Shown: positions 1-8,342 of the stretch, piece by piece
Numbering within the stretch: the stretch's first letter is position 1
Layout: each line of letters opens with the position of its first letter
From: CALSMU01 sp965230225
GTDB lineage: Bacteria; Bacteroidota; Bacteroidia; Flavobacteriales_D; Parvicellaceae
Length of the DNA: 64,000 nt
Assembly (NCBI GenBank): GCA_965230225.1
Contig: CBDDKM010000007.1
Span: 62,001-126,000, forward strand
Direction of reading: 5' to 3'
Translations under genes and position numbers: made by a program
Notes under the pieces: generated by a model
Told to the model about the DNA's origin: nothing
What the model saw: the letters and a program-made list of their open reading frames with translations, nothing else
Database searches by the model: none

Positions 1-1
1 C

Positions 2-505
2 ATTGTAATGGCCATTAATCGTTTAGCGCCTAGCTACTATTATAAAATTAACATTGGTATTAAAGACTTTGTAAACAACATTGGAGATATCATTGTTAGG
101 TCTAATCTGTTGGCGTACACGTTCGAGAACTCGAATACTTTAATTAACCGTCAGCAAGAATTACTTCACGAAGCAAGTAAAAACAAAAAGCATTTTCATA
201 CTATCTCTCAGGGAATCTATGAAACTACCATCATCATTAATGATACTTTAAAGAATACATTAGATGATGCCTTTAAAAATGAGAATAAACTATCTGTAAA
301 AGACAACTTATCTTCCATTACGGTTAAATTACCAATGGAAAACACAGAAGTTTCTGGTTTATACTACTACATCTTTAAGAAATTGGCATGGGTTGGAATC
401 AACATTGTTGAGATCATTTCTACCAGTAATGAGTTCACTTTAGTGGTGAGTGACGAGGATGTTGACCGAGCTTTTTCTATCCTAATTGGATTGAAGAAAG
501 ATTAA
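2..505 (+). CDS. ACT-domain protein, aspartokinase-like regulatory fragment, 5' partial
   Basis: The C-terminal 65 residues, from about SSITVKLP to ILIGLKKD, read like an ACT domain (alternating strands and a helix, with GLYYYIFKKLAWVGINIVEI in the ligand-binding helix region). The first ATG is at 8, but the frame stays open to the window edge (Ile-Val before Met). From memory, flavobacterial relatives carry extra N-terminal sequence ending in a similar VMAINRL motif, so the true start is probably upstream of the window. No kinase domain is visible. Such stand-alone proteins are often annotated as aspartate kinase, but the part seen here can only be a small-molecule-binding regulatory module. 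The gene ends 98 bases before the gldF operon. Confidence 0.7.
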   Translation: MVMAINRLAPSYYYKINIGIKDFVNNIGDIIVRSNLLAYTFENSNTLINRQQELLHEASKNKKHFHTISQGIYETTIIINDTLKNTLDDAFKNENKLSVKDNLSSITVKLPMENTEVSGLYYYIFKKLAWVGINIVEIISTSNEFTLVVSDEDVDRAFSILIGLKKD

Positions 506-573
506 GGGTCGATAACTAACACAACGTATTGCATAACTTAGTTTACGGTACTCCTTACAGCTACTTATTTAAG

Positions 574-581
574 TATTTTTG
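574..581 (+). promoter_or_regulatory. Bacteroidota -7 element before gldF
   Basis: TATTTTTG matches the Bacteroidota -7 consensus TAnnTTTG and lies 22 bases before the gldF start. No clear TTTG -33 element is seen at the expected spacing. It suggests that gldF-gldG-DUF4340 is transcribed from its own promoter rather than from the ACT gene. Confidence 0.5.
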
Positions 582-603
582 TAACCTGTAAACTTATAGT
601 TAT

Positions 604-1332
604 ATGTACGCATTATTTCTAAAGGAAGTAAGGAGTTTTCTTAATTCTTTAATTGGATATATAACCATTGCAGTTTTTTTAATTGCAACAGGTGTTTTCA
701 TGTGGGTTTTCCCAGGGTCTTCTAACGTATTGGATTACGGAGAAGCATCCCTTAACGGTTTATTTTTTAACGCACCATTGGTTTTCCTTTTTCTGATACC
801 GGCCATTACCATGCGCTCGTTCTCGGAAGAAAAAAGAACAGGAACCATCGAGATCCTGATGACCAAACCTCTTACGGACATTCAGATCATTTTGGCTAAG
901 TACCTGGCCGGACTAGTATTAGTACTGTTTAGTTTACTACCTACCCTCATTTATTATTACTCTGTTATTGAAATGGGAGATCCTGTTGGTAACATTGACC
1001 ATGCAGGTACCTGGGGAGCATATATAGGTTTATTCCTGCTGGGAGGAGTATTTGTTGCCGTTGGAATTTTTGCTTCGTCCATTACCAGTAATCAGGTAAT
1101 TGCCTTTGTGGTGGCCCTGCTATTTTGCTTTATCCTTTACCTTGGTTTTCAGTATTTGGCAGGTACTCTGGAAGCTCCTTTTGATTACATATTTATTAAG
1201 CTTGGTGTAGCCGAGCACTATGCCAGTATCCAGAGAGGGGTAATAGACAGTAGAGATATCATTTACTATTTCAGTACTATTTTGGTATTTCTATTATTCA
1301 CCAGAATTTCTTTACAATCCAGAAAGTGGTAA
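604..1332 (+). CDS. gldF: GldF, gliding-motility ABC transporter permease
   Basis: A 242-residue ABC-2 type permease with about six hydrophobic segments (near residues 11-33, 57-77, 97-120, 140-160, 165-187 and 218-236). The motif MRSFSEEKRTGTIEILMTKP after the second segment is the typical ABC-2 cytoplasmic loop. Length and the immediately following gldG fit GldF, which with GldA (ATPase, not in this window) and GldG forms an inner-membrane ABC complex linked to gliding in Flavobacterium. Stop to gldG start is 3 bases, so the genes are co-transcribed. Non-gliding Bacteroidota also keep this pair, so motility cannot be concluded. Confidence 0.92.
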   Translation: MYALFLKEVRSFLNSLIGYITIAVFLIATGVFMWVFPGSSNVLDYGEASLNGLFFNAPLVFLFLIPAITMRSFSEEKRTGTIEILMTKPLTDIQIILAKYLAGLVLVLFSLLPTLIYYYSVIEMGDPVGNIDHAGTWGAYIGLFLLGGVFVAVGIFASSITSNQVIAFVVALLFCFILYLGFQYLAGTLEAPFDYIFIKLGVAEHYASIQRGVIDSRDIIYYFSTILVFLLFTRISLQSRKW

Positions 1333-1335
1333 ACT

Positions 1336-3111
1336 ATGAAACGAAAATCTCCTAAAATAAGACACCTGTTTGAGCTAATCGTTGGTATAGCTTTAATCAT
1401 CACTATCAACTTGCTGGGAAATATCAAATTCGGAAGAATTGATATGACCGCAGATAAGATTCATACCCTGTCTGATAAAACGAAAGAATTTCTGGCAGAA
1501 AACATGACCAGTGTGGTTAATGTGGACATTTACCTCGGAGGTGAATACCCTGCTCAACTGGAAAAATTAAAACTGTCTATTTCTGAAAAACTGAACGAAT
1601 TCTCAGCTTATGCCTCAGGGAAAATCAAGTTTAATTTTATAGACCCTTACGAAGACAAAGCGCTTTACCCGGAATTGGAAAAAATGCTTCACGACAAAAG
1701 GCTTGACAAAAGTTACTTGCAGGTAAATAAGGACGGGAGTTTTGAAGATCTTGAGTTCTGGCCGGTGGTTGTAATGCGTTATGGAAACAACGAAGAGGTA
1801 CTTCAACTATTAAGACCACAGGCATATACCACTGTTCGATTCATTAACCATGCAGTTAATAATTTGGAATATTACTTCATTACTTCATTTGCCAAATTAG
1901 CTGGAATGAAAAGAAACAATGTTTCCTTCTTACAGGGACATGGTGAGCTATCGTGGGATGAAACCTGGTCGTTTAGGGGATATTTAAATCAGTTTTACGA
2001 TGCAGACACAGTACAAATTACTACTTACAACGAGGATTCTGTACTTACTCCTAATTTGAATGCACTAGATAAAACGGACATACTAGTTGTGGCAAGTCCT
2101 AAGGAAGAAATTCCGGAAAAGGAATTGTTTATTATCGATCAGTATATCATGAATGGTGGAAAAGTAGCCTGGTTAATGGACATGATTAGCATTAGAGAAG
2201 ATAGCCTTCTATTTCTTAATCAATATTATGGTGAGCAGGCATTTGTATTTTCCAATCCAAGACAGTTTGAATTGTTAGAAGATGCCATTTATAAATATGG
2301 AGTAAATGTTAATCGAGATATCATTTCGGACAAGGTATGTGCCCCCTCTCCTGTTTTAGGGGTAGACCAACAAGGAAAACCAATTCAGGTTAAGGATTGG
2401 CACTTGTATCCACTGGTTACTAAGGCAGAATCTGAATTAACACACAATGTAAACCCGATTAGGACCAACTACCCTAGCTCTCTGAAAATAAACGAAGGTT
2501 CTCCGGTAAATAAGGAGGTAATTTTAGAATCGTCGGATAGAAATAAGATATATCCTGCTCGTATGAGAATTGGATGGAATTTTAACTACGACCCTATGCA
2601 ATTTATTGAAGAAGATCATGGTACGGTAGAAGCACAACCATTAGCCATCTATTTGGATGGTAAGTTTAATTCTTATACAAAAGGTAGAAAGACAACACCT
2701 GCTTTCGAGAAATTCATTACCGAAGGAGGATACAACTACAGAGAAACCGGAGATCATACTCAAATGGTTGTAATTGGAGATGGAGACATTATTAGAAACG
2801 ATTATAACCAATACACAAGAAGTTATTCTGACATAGAAGAAGAAAGAGCCTACTTTGGTTCAGCAGAAAATGGTAAAATGTATGGAAATGCCACCTTTAT
2901 GCTTAACGTTTTCGATAAAATGACCGGAAATGACTTCCTAATCCCTCTCCGTTCACGTATAAAAATTCAACGTTTACTCAATAGAGAGGAGATTTCAGTA
3001 AATAGGCAATACTGGCAGTCGATTAATTTAACAATTCCTGTTATACTTGTAATTGTATTTGGGGGTATTCAATTTTTCGTGAGGAAAAGAAAATATGCTC
3101 AGCAAGCTTAA
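1336..3111 (+). CDS. gldG: GldG, gliding-motility ABC transporter substrate-binding-like subunit
   Basis: A 591-residue protein with one TM near residues 13-31 (FELIVGIALIITINLLGN), a large periplasmic ABC-transporter auxiliary (GldG/DUF4350-like) region, and a second TM near 567-583 before a basic tail (FVRKRK). The topology N-TM, periplasmic domain, C-TM and the position directly after gldF are diagnostic. SFLQGHGELSW near residue 198 is a recognisable GldG segment. It lies 3 bases after gldF and 5 bases before the DUF4340 gene, so three proteins are made from one message. The family is thought to act with GldF at the inner membrane; its substrate is unknown. Confidence 0.92.
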   Translation: MKRKSPKIRHLFELIVGIALIITINLLGNIKFGRIDMTADKIHTLSDKTKEFLAENMTSVVNVDIYLGGEYPAQLEKLKLSISEKLNEFSAYASGKIKFNFIDPYEDKALYPELEKMLHDKRLDKSYLQVNKDGSFEDLEFWPVVVMRYGNNEEVLQLLRPQAYTTVRFINHAVNNLEYYFITSFAKLAGMKRNNVSFLQGHGELSWDETWSFRGYLNQFYDADTVQITTYNEDSVLTPNLNALDKTDILVVASPKEEIPEKELFIIDQYIMNGGKVAWLMDMISIREDSLLFLNQYYGEQAFVFSNPRQFELLEDAIYKYGVNVNRDIISDKVCAPSPVLGVDQQGKPIQVKDWHLYPLVTKAESELTHNVNPIRTNYPSSLKINEGSPVNKEVILESSDRNKIYPARMRIGWNFNYDPMQFIEEDHGTVEAQPLAIYLDGKFNSYTKGRKTTPAFEKFITEGGYNYRETGDHTQMVVIGDGDIIRNDYNQYTRSYSDIEEERAYFGSAENGKMYGNATFMLNVFDKMTGNDFLIPLRSRIKIQRLLNREEISVNRQYWQSINLTIPVILVIVFGGIQFFVRKRKYAQQA

Positions 3112-3116
3112 AATTT

Positions 3117-4145
3117 ATGAAGAAATTTGGAGGTATTATTGCCCTGACCCTATTGTTGGCAGGATTAATTTTTGCTGTTTTATACTTAAAAAATGAAGAG
3201 GAGGAAGCCACCTCTGAACCGTTTAAAGATTTTGCCATTAAGGACACTGCAAGTATCGAAACCTTTAGAATTTCTGACACGGAAAACAACACCATTACCA
3301 TTACACGTAAAAAGGATGGTAAGACGTGGATGATTGGAGACTCTGAGTTTAGAGCACAACCCAATACTATCGAGTTATTGATGGAGACGTTTTACCGAAT
3401 TAAAATCAAGCAAGACGTACCTGAAGAATCAGTAGAAAATGTTCTTACCTCTCTTTCTGTAAGACATAAAAAGGTAGAGTTCTGGATGAAAGGAGATTCG
3501 GAGCCATCTAAAACGTGGTATGTTGGGAGCGCAACTCAGGACCACATGGGAACCTATATGCTACTAAAAATGGGGAATAAAAAATCTACCATTCCATACA
3601 TTGGTTATAAACCGGATATGTACGGGACATTAGATGTACGTTTCTTTACCAGCTTTAAAGAATGGAGATATACAGGAGTGTTTAACTACAACTCAAAGGA
3701 AATCAAATCCATTAAAGTTCAATTCAACGATGCTGTTACAGATTCTTATGAAATCATTTCCAATGAAGAAGATGTTACGCTTATGGACAACATGAACATG
3801 CCTGTGGCTGTTTTCGATTCAAGCCAGGTAAAACATTACCTCACCCACTACAAGGAAATTTTCTACAATAAAGTTAATGATGAATTAAGTCAGGAACAAG
3901 TAGACTCCGTTAGAGCAAATATTCCGCACAGCGAAATTACTGTTACAGATATTAACAATGAGAAGAAGCACGTAAAAATGTGGAAAATCAAAATGCCAGA
4001 AGGGTTTACCGATAATAACCACAGATTGGTTGAATGGGACCCTGAATATGCATGGATTCAGATAAATGACAGTGAAGAACTGTTCAAAATCCAATTCTTC
4101 TCATGGGATGTATTGTTCAAGCCACGTGCTTACTTTGAGCGTTAG
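3117..4145 (+). CDS. DUF4340-type membrane-anchored protein
   Basis: A 342-residue protein with an N-terminal TM/signal anchor (residues 4-22) followed by a charged linker rich in Glu and a predominantly beta periplasmic region. The pattern RKKDGKTWMIGDSEFRAQPN is typical of DUF4340 proteins, which often follow GldG-type auxiliary genes. It begins 5 bases after gldG and is the last gene of the operon. It is likely a periplasmic partner of the GldF/GldG complex; no enzymatic motif is seen. The role is inferred from position only. Confidence 0.75.
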   Translation: MKKFGGIIALTLLLAGLIFAVLYLKNEEEEATSEPFKDFAIKDTASIETFRISDTENNTITITRKKDGKTWMIGDSEFRAQPNTIELLMETFYRIKIKQDVPEESVENVLTSLSVRHKKVEFWMKGDSEPSKTWYVGSATQDHMGTYMLLKMGNKKSTIPYIGYKPDMYGTLDVRFFTSFKEWRYTGVFNYNSKEIKSIKVQFNDAVTDSYEIISNEEDVTLMDNMNMPVAVFDSSQVKHYLTHYKEIFYNKVNDELSQEQVDSVRANIPHSEITVTDINNEKKHVKMWKIKMPEGFTDNNHRLVEWDPEYAWIQINDSEELFKIQFFSWDVLFKPRAYFER

Positions 4146-4183
4146 GTGATAAATTTTCGTTGATAATTTAGTTGTTTTGGCCT

Positions 4184-4213
4184 TTTGATATTTTAATCCA
4201 AAAGTTATCTTTG
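4184..4213 (+). promoter_or_regulatory. Bacteroidota -33/-7 promoter of the dehydrogenase gene
   Basis: TTTG (4184-4187), an 18-bp spacer and TATCTTTG (4206-4213) form a near-consensus Bacteroidota primary sigma promoter. Transcription would start around 4219-4221, leaving a leader of about 10 bases before the ATG at 4230. Confidence 0.65.
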
Positions 4214-4229
4214 CCGCAAACAATACTGC

Positions 4230-5444
4230 ATGACCAGAATCGGGATAATAAGAGAAGGAAAAACACCACCAGATAAAAGAGTACCGTTGGCACCGGAACA
4301 GTGCGAATATATTCTTAATCACTATCCCGATGTGGAGGTATTTGTTCAGAAAAGCGAAATCAGAAAATTCAAGGACGAAGAATACTCAAAATTAGGAGTA
4401 GCAGTGGTTGATTCTGTTGAAAATTGCGACATTCTGATCGGTGTTAAGGAAGTACCTATTGACCAATTAATCCCGAATAAAAAATACATGTTCTTTTCTC
4501 ACACGTTTAAAGAACAAACCTATAATAGAGATTTGTTGAGAGCTATTCTTGACAAGAACATTCAGTTAATTGATTGGGAAGCCATTAAAAATGCAAAAGG
4601 AGCAAGATTAATTGCTTTTGGACGATACGCAGGTATTGTTGGATGTTATAATGGATTGCTAGGGTACGGACTTAAAACTGGTGCTTATTCTCTAAAAAGA
4701 GCTAAAGATTGCGAGGACAGAGCCGAAATGGAAGCTGAACTATCTAAAGTTGTTCTTCCAAATGGTTTTAAGCTGGTTCTAACGGGACAAGGTCGTGTTG
4801 GAGGCGGAGCTGTTGAAATTTTAAATAAGCTTGGAATTAGAGAGGTTAACCCGAACGAGTTCTTAACAGAAGAGTTTGGTGAACCGGTATACACTCAGCT
4901 AGGAGTTGAACACTACAATGCAAAAGCAGATGGTTCTGAGTTTAACAGGTCAGAATTCTATAGCGATCCTTCAGGATACGTATCCACTTTTATAAATTAT
5001 GCTCGTACTGCAGACATGTACGTGGCTTGCCATTATTGGGATAGCGAAGCCCCATTCATTTTTACCAGAGAAGATGCCAGAGATGCAAACTGGAAACTAA
5101 AGATGGTGGCAGACATTAGCTGTGATATTGATTGTGCCGTGGCAAGTACTCTAAGACCGTCTACTGTTGCTGATCCTTTCTATGGTTATAACCCTGTTTC
5201 TGAGTCTGAAGGAGACTTTATGATGGAAAACAACATTGGGGTAATGGCGGTAGACAACCTTCCTTGTGAATTACCTAAGGATGCATCGGTTGATTTTGGA
5301 GAGATGTTCATCGAACACGTTCTTGACCCATTGAGAGGTGAAGATCCGGATAACATTATCGAAAGAGCTTCTGAAACTAAAGATGGTAAGCTAACTGAAC
5401 ACTTTGCCTATCTTCAGAGTTACGTTGACGGAGTTGAAGTCTAG
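4230..5444 (+). CDS. NAD(P)-dependent saccharopine/alanine dehydrogenase-like oxidoreductase
   Basis: A 404-residue protein opening with GIIREGKTPPDKRVPLAP, the N-terminal signature of the alanine dehydrogenase/transhydrogenase/lysine-forming saccharopine dehydrogenase superfamily (Arg and Lys in this loop bind substrate carboxylates). A Rossmann-like GQGRVGGGAVEILNKLG occurs near residues 188-204. DWEAIKN and the C-terminal ADISCDIDCAVASTLRPS segment are typical of the Bacteroidota homologues. The likely reaction is NAD(P)-linked oxidative deamination of an amino-acid-type substrate, but the substrate cannot be fixed from sequence. It has its own promoter, and its stop overlaps the convergent MOSC gene in the palindrome CTAG (5441-5444). 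Confidence 0.82.
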   Translation: MTRIGIIREGKTPPDKRVPLAPEQCEYILNHYPDVEVFVQKSEIRKFKDEEYSKLGVAVVDSVENCDILIGVKEVPIDQLIPNKKYMFFSHTFKEQTYNRDLLRAILDKNIQLIDWEAIKNAKGARLIAFGRYAGIVGCYNGLLGYGLKTGAYSLKRAKDCEDRAEMEAELSKVVLPNGFKLVLTGQGRVGGGAVEILNKLGIREVNPNEFLTEEFGEPVYTQLGVEHYNAKADGSEFNRSEFYSDPSGYVSTFINYARTADMYVACHYWDSEAPFIFTREDARDANWKLKMVADISCDIDCAVASTLRPSTVADPFYGYNPVSESEGDFMMENNIGVMAVDNLPCELPKDASVDFGEMFIEHVLDPLRGEDPDNIIERASETKDGKLTEHFAYLQSYVDGVEV

Positions 5445-6076
5445 AGCTTAAACCTTTTTCTCAAACTATTTTTGCAACTTTCCGCTAAGTAAGGATCTTC
5501 GATTACTTGTTTTGCCAGTTCCAGATTATTCCTTTCCGGACCATAAAGACTATAAACCTCTTTCATGGTAAACTTACCTTTGCTTTCGATCAACTTCATA
5601 GAATCGTTCCGGGAAACCCTTCCCTCCGTCAGTACCTTAACATATACTCCGCAAAACTGTACGTCCAGAAAATCCTTTATTATTCCCTGGTCATTAAATC
5701 GTACTCCCAGTTTATAGCAAGGAGTTCTGGGTTCAGTAACTTGTACAACAGTTTCTCCCAGTTGAAATACATCTCCAATTTTAATGGTGGCCTCATCCAA
5801 ACCTTCCACAGTTAAATTCTCACCAAAAAAACCGTACTCCCAATCCAGATTAGGGTACTCCCCTTTCCAATAATCATAATGATCGAAAGAATACAAGTAA
5901 CAGGCTTTGGTTGTTCCACCATGATGGATCAGGTCTGCAACGTGGTCTTTCTCCACTCCATGTTTTCCCAGGTAGACCCCATCATTTAGTGGTTCTTTAA
6001 AAATTCCGGTTGTTTCTGTTTTTCCGTTCCACTCAAACTCTTTGGGAACCGATATGTTAGTGGATATTACTTTCAT
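5441..6076 (-). CDS. MOSC-domain protein
   Basis: A 211-residue protein with MOSC features: an N-terminal MKVISTNISV strand, KHGVEKDHVADLIHHGG (the basic/His segment of the fold), GFFGENLTVEGLDE, and TEPRTPCYKLGVRF carrying the conserved Cys of the beta-barrel. MOSC proteins (the C-terminal domain of molybdenum cofactor sulfurase, and YiiM of E. coli) bind molybdenum cofactor, often for reduction of N-hydroxylated compounds. It starts at the last base of the TPR lipoprotein gene (TAATG arrangement), so the two are translationally coupled. Tail-to-tail overlap with the dehydrogenase gene means no room for a terminator between them. Confidence 0.85.
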   Translation of the reverse strand: MKVISTNISVPKEFEWNGKTETTGIFKEPLNDGVYLGKHGVEKDHVADLIHHGGTTKACYLYSFDHYDYWKGEYPNLDWEYGFFGENLTVEGLDEATIKIGDVFQLGETVVQVTEPRTPCYKLGVRFNDQGIIKDFLDVQFCGVYVKVLTEGRVSRNDSMKLIESKGKFTMKEVYSLYGPERNNLELAKQVIEDPYLAESCKNSLRKRFKL

Positions 6077-7266
6077 TATGCTGCATCTTTAATGGCCTCT
6101 ACCCTTTTCAACCACTGATCAAATTCATCACTCATTAAAAACTCTGGGTAAGCAATAAATTCTTTGTCCCAATTCACTATTGTTACATCAAAATACTTTT
6201 CCATCACTAACAAGCTCTCCACTGCTTCTATATAGCTTTCCAACTCGATTAAGCATACTACCTTAGCCCAGTGTATTTCTGCTAAATGAGGTAGCTCTGA
6301 GAGGGTATTGTTATAGTGAATCAACGCATTTTCTAAATCTTGTTGCTCAAATAAGATTCTCCCATTTAAGTACTGCAACAAAACATCTTCTCCCAAAAAA
6401 TCTTTCAGATTAATCAGAGCCAATTCTGCCTGTTGATAATCTTCGTTTAATGCATCGATATAAAACTTCTGTAACCAGTAGGCAGGTTCATCAGCATCCA
6501 TATTTTGCCACAATTCCTTTAGCACTTCAATTTGAGCTTCTCTAGATAGTTTACTGGCTATGGATAATTTAGTATATAAAATACCGGGAGTATTCTGAAT
6601 ATAAGGGTCTATTTTAGAAAACTGATACAGTGCCAAATCTGCCTGATCATTAAGCATATACATATAACAGGTATCCAGGTGTTGATTGGCGCTCCTCATG
6701 GACTCCAGATTATTTTCTTCCTTGATGGTAATATCCACCAATTGAGCCAACATTTCTCCATACGTTTCTCCCAAATGGTAAATGTATACATCTTCAATTT
6801 CTACATTGGTTTTACCACCTATTAAAGCAAAGTCGTAATAAAACACTTCCATTCCTGAATTGAACAACCTTAAAATAAGGTGGTGCTTTTCATTCTCTTT
6901 ATAGTACCTAACAACGTCGATATCAGCACCGCCCAATACCATTTGATTAAGGTCTTCGTAGAGGTTATATCTTACATCGATAAAATCAAAAATGAACTGC
7001 TGCATTTCCTGATCAAAGTTTTTACTCTGCATTTGCTCATTAATCAAGGCTATGATATTGAACCTCGATTCGAATAAATATGGATCAGACTGTCTGATGG
7101 ATTCGGTTAACTGATCTCCAAACTCAAGACAAATGGCCTCGTTTAATTCAATGTCTTTTACTGGATTTTGAACCGTGGTTTGCTCTTTTTCCTCTTCAGC
7201 ACAGGAATAAAACAAACTAACTAGCAAAATAATCAAAATCTTTAAGCCGCTGTTTTTCATTAACAT
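6076..7266 (-). CDS. TPR-containing lipoprotein of unknown function
   Basis: A 396-residue lipoprotein: a hydrophobic leader ends in a lipobox (SLFYSCAEEE, Cys about residue 22) and acidic residues follow, as is common for outer-membrane lipoproteins in Bacteroidota. Residues from about 215 to 370 contain helical pairs such as LYTKLSIASKLSREAQIEVL and LQYLNGRILFEQQDLENALI, consistent with tetratricopeptide repeats. No catalytic motif is seen. It is coupled to the downstream MOSC gene by a one-base stop/start overlap, which may reflect co-expression rather than a shared pathway. Confidence 0.75.
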   Translation of the reverse strand: MLMKNSGLKILIILLVSLFYSCAEEEKEQTTVQNPVKDIELNEAICLEFGDQLTESIRQSDPYLFESRFNIIALINEQMQSKNFDQEMQQFIFDFIDVRYNLYEDLNQMVLGGADIDVVRYYKENEKHHLILRLFNSGMEVFYYDFALIGGKTNVEIEDVYIYHLGETYGEMLAQLVDITIKEENNLESMRSANQHLDTCYMYMLNDQADLALYQFSKIDPYIQNTPGILYTKLSIASKLSREAQIEVLKELWQNMDADEPAYWLQKFYIDALNEDYQQAELALINLKDFLGEDVLLQYLNGRILFEQQDLENALIHYNNTLSELPHLAEIHWAKVVCLIELESYIEAVESLLVMEKYFDVTIVNWDKEFIAYPEFLMSDEFDQWLKRVEAIKDAA

Positions 7267-7299
7267 AATCGTTTTTAACCGTTTATTTACGTAATTATC

Positions 7300-7326
7300 C
7301 GAATACTATTCGTTTTAAATACGAAT
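7300..7326. repeat. Interrupted palindromes upstream of ssb
   Basis: CGAATA-C-TATTCG (7300-7312) is a perfect palindrome around one base. Its right arm ATTCGT also pairs with ACGAAT at 7321-7326. The site lies between the divergent lipoprotein and ssb genes, so it could be an operator for either; no regulator is evident nearby. Confidence 0.4.
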
Positions 7327-7452
7327 CGGAATTTTTAACCGCCATTACTTTGCAGTGTCGATTCCGGAAAACGACTGATTAAAAGTAAAATTATTAAACA
7401 TACGTTGCTAACCCCAAAGTATTATGTTAGTAACAATTAAAAATTATCAACT

Positions 7453-7791
7453 ATGAATAACTTAAGAAATCGTGTGCAATTAATCGGACATTTAGGAACC
7501 ACTCCAGAAGTAAAAGAATTACAAAATGGTAATAAAATGGTTAAGCTAACTCTAGCTACTAATGAATCATACAAAAACCAAAAAGGAGAAAAGGTAAAAG
7601 AAACTCAGTGGCACAACATTGTAGTTTGGGGACCACAGGCAAAAATTGCTGAGAAATACCTGGAAAAAGGAAAAGAAGTGTGCATTGAAGGGAAATTGAA
7701 TAACCGTACGTATGAAGATAAAGACGGAATAAAAAGATACGTAACTGAAGTTATCTGTAATGAGATATTAATGCTGGGTAAGAAGCAGTAA
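7453..7791 (+). CDS. ssb: Single-stranded DNA-binding protein, short form
   Basis: A 112-residue OB-fold SSB: it begins NNLRNRVQLIGHLGTTPEV and contains the typical QWHNIVVWG and ICIEGKL-like (VCIEGKLNNRTYED) strands. It ends almost directly after the OB fold at MLGKKQ. The acidic flexible tail and the C-terminal DDxxPF-type peptide that recruits repair proteins are both absent. A tail-less SSB is therefore likely a secondary SSB rather than the essential replicative one. An intrinsic terminator follows at 7814. Confidence 0.9.
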   Translation: MNNLRNRVQLIGHLGTTPEVKELQNGNKMVKLTLATNESYKNQKGEKVKETQWHNIVVWGPQAKIAEKYLEKGKEVCIEGKLNNRTYEDKDGIKRYVTEVICNEILMLGKKQ

Positions 7792-7813
7792 GCCCCCTCC
7801 AAATATTAATTAT

Positions 7814-7842
7814 AAAGGCTCTCATATGGGAGCCTTTCTTAC
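7814..7842 (+). terminator. Intrinsic terminator of ssb
   Basis: Stem AAAGGCTC (7814-7821) pairs with GAGCCTTT (7830-7837) around an eight-base loop and is followed by a short T-rich run. It is placed 23 bases after the ssb stop. Confidence 0.6.
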
Positions 7843-7895
7843 TTTAGAAAGAAACCCTTATGATTTGAGTCATAGTGAGGTACAACTGTTCGGAA

Positions 7896-7903
7896 TATTT
7901 TTG
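7896..7903 (+). promoter_or_regulatory. -7 element of the hemerythrin gene
   Basis: TATTTTTG matches TAnnTTTG and lies 22 bases before the ATG at 7926. Because it falls inside the longer open frame that begins at 7875, it supports 7926 as the real start. Confidence 0.5.
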
Positions 7904-7925
7904 GAAATACCAAACCGATAATTCT

Positions 7926-8342
7926 ATGAACGTTGATACACTAATAAAATGGGACCCTGGATACAGCGTTGGTATCGAAGGGTTCGACAATGAACATAAA
8001 ATCCTGATCAATTTATTGAATAGTTTACACGAAGCGATGATCAATGACCCTAGTCATGCCAACACTTCTGAAATAATTAAAGAGCTTTTGAATTACACTG
8101 AAACACACTTTAAATCGGAAGAAGCCACTTTCGAAAAGTACGGTTACCCAAAAGCTCAGGAACATAAAGATGAACACGACTATTTTATTCGTCAGGTAAA
8201 GAAATTTCAGAAACAAGATGAAGAAGGCGGACTGGCCATTTCGATGCAACTGCTGTACTTTATGAAAGAATGGATTTATACCCACATAGTGGGAACTGAT
8301 AAAGAGTATTCAGAATTTTTAAATGAAAAGGGAGTCCACTAG
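7926..8342 (+). CDS. Bacteriohemerythrin
   Basis: A 138-residue hemerythrin-like four-helix bundle with the di-iron ligand set visible in order: His in FDNEHKILI, His and Glu in THFKSEEATFEKYGYP, the His pair in QEHKDEHDYF, and His plus Asp in THIVGTDKEYSEFL. The family binds O2 reversibly at a di-iron site, for storage, delivery or sensing. The start at 7926 gives the usual NVDTLIKWDPGYSVGI opening of stand-alone bacteriohemerythrins; an in-frame extension to 7875 runs through the likely promoter. The stop overlaps the convergent glycosyltransferase stop within CTAG (8339-8342). Confidence 0.9.
   Translation: MNVDTLIKWDPGYSVGIEGFDNEHKILINLLNSLHEAMINDPSHANTSEIIKELLNYTETHFKSEEATFEKYGYPKAQEHKDEHDYFIRQVKKFQKQDEEGGLAISMQLLYFMKEWIYTHIVGTDKEYSEFLNEKGVH

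Noticed and set aside
7875..7925. Upstream start for hemerythrin at 7875
   Set aside because: The extension runs through a good -7 element and adds residues foreign to the family; the ATG at 7926 gives the usual opening.
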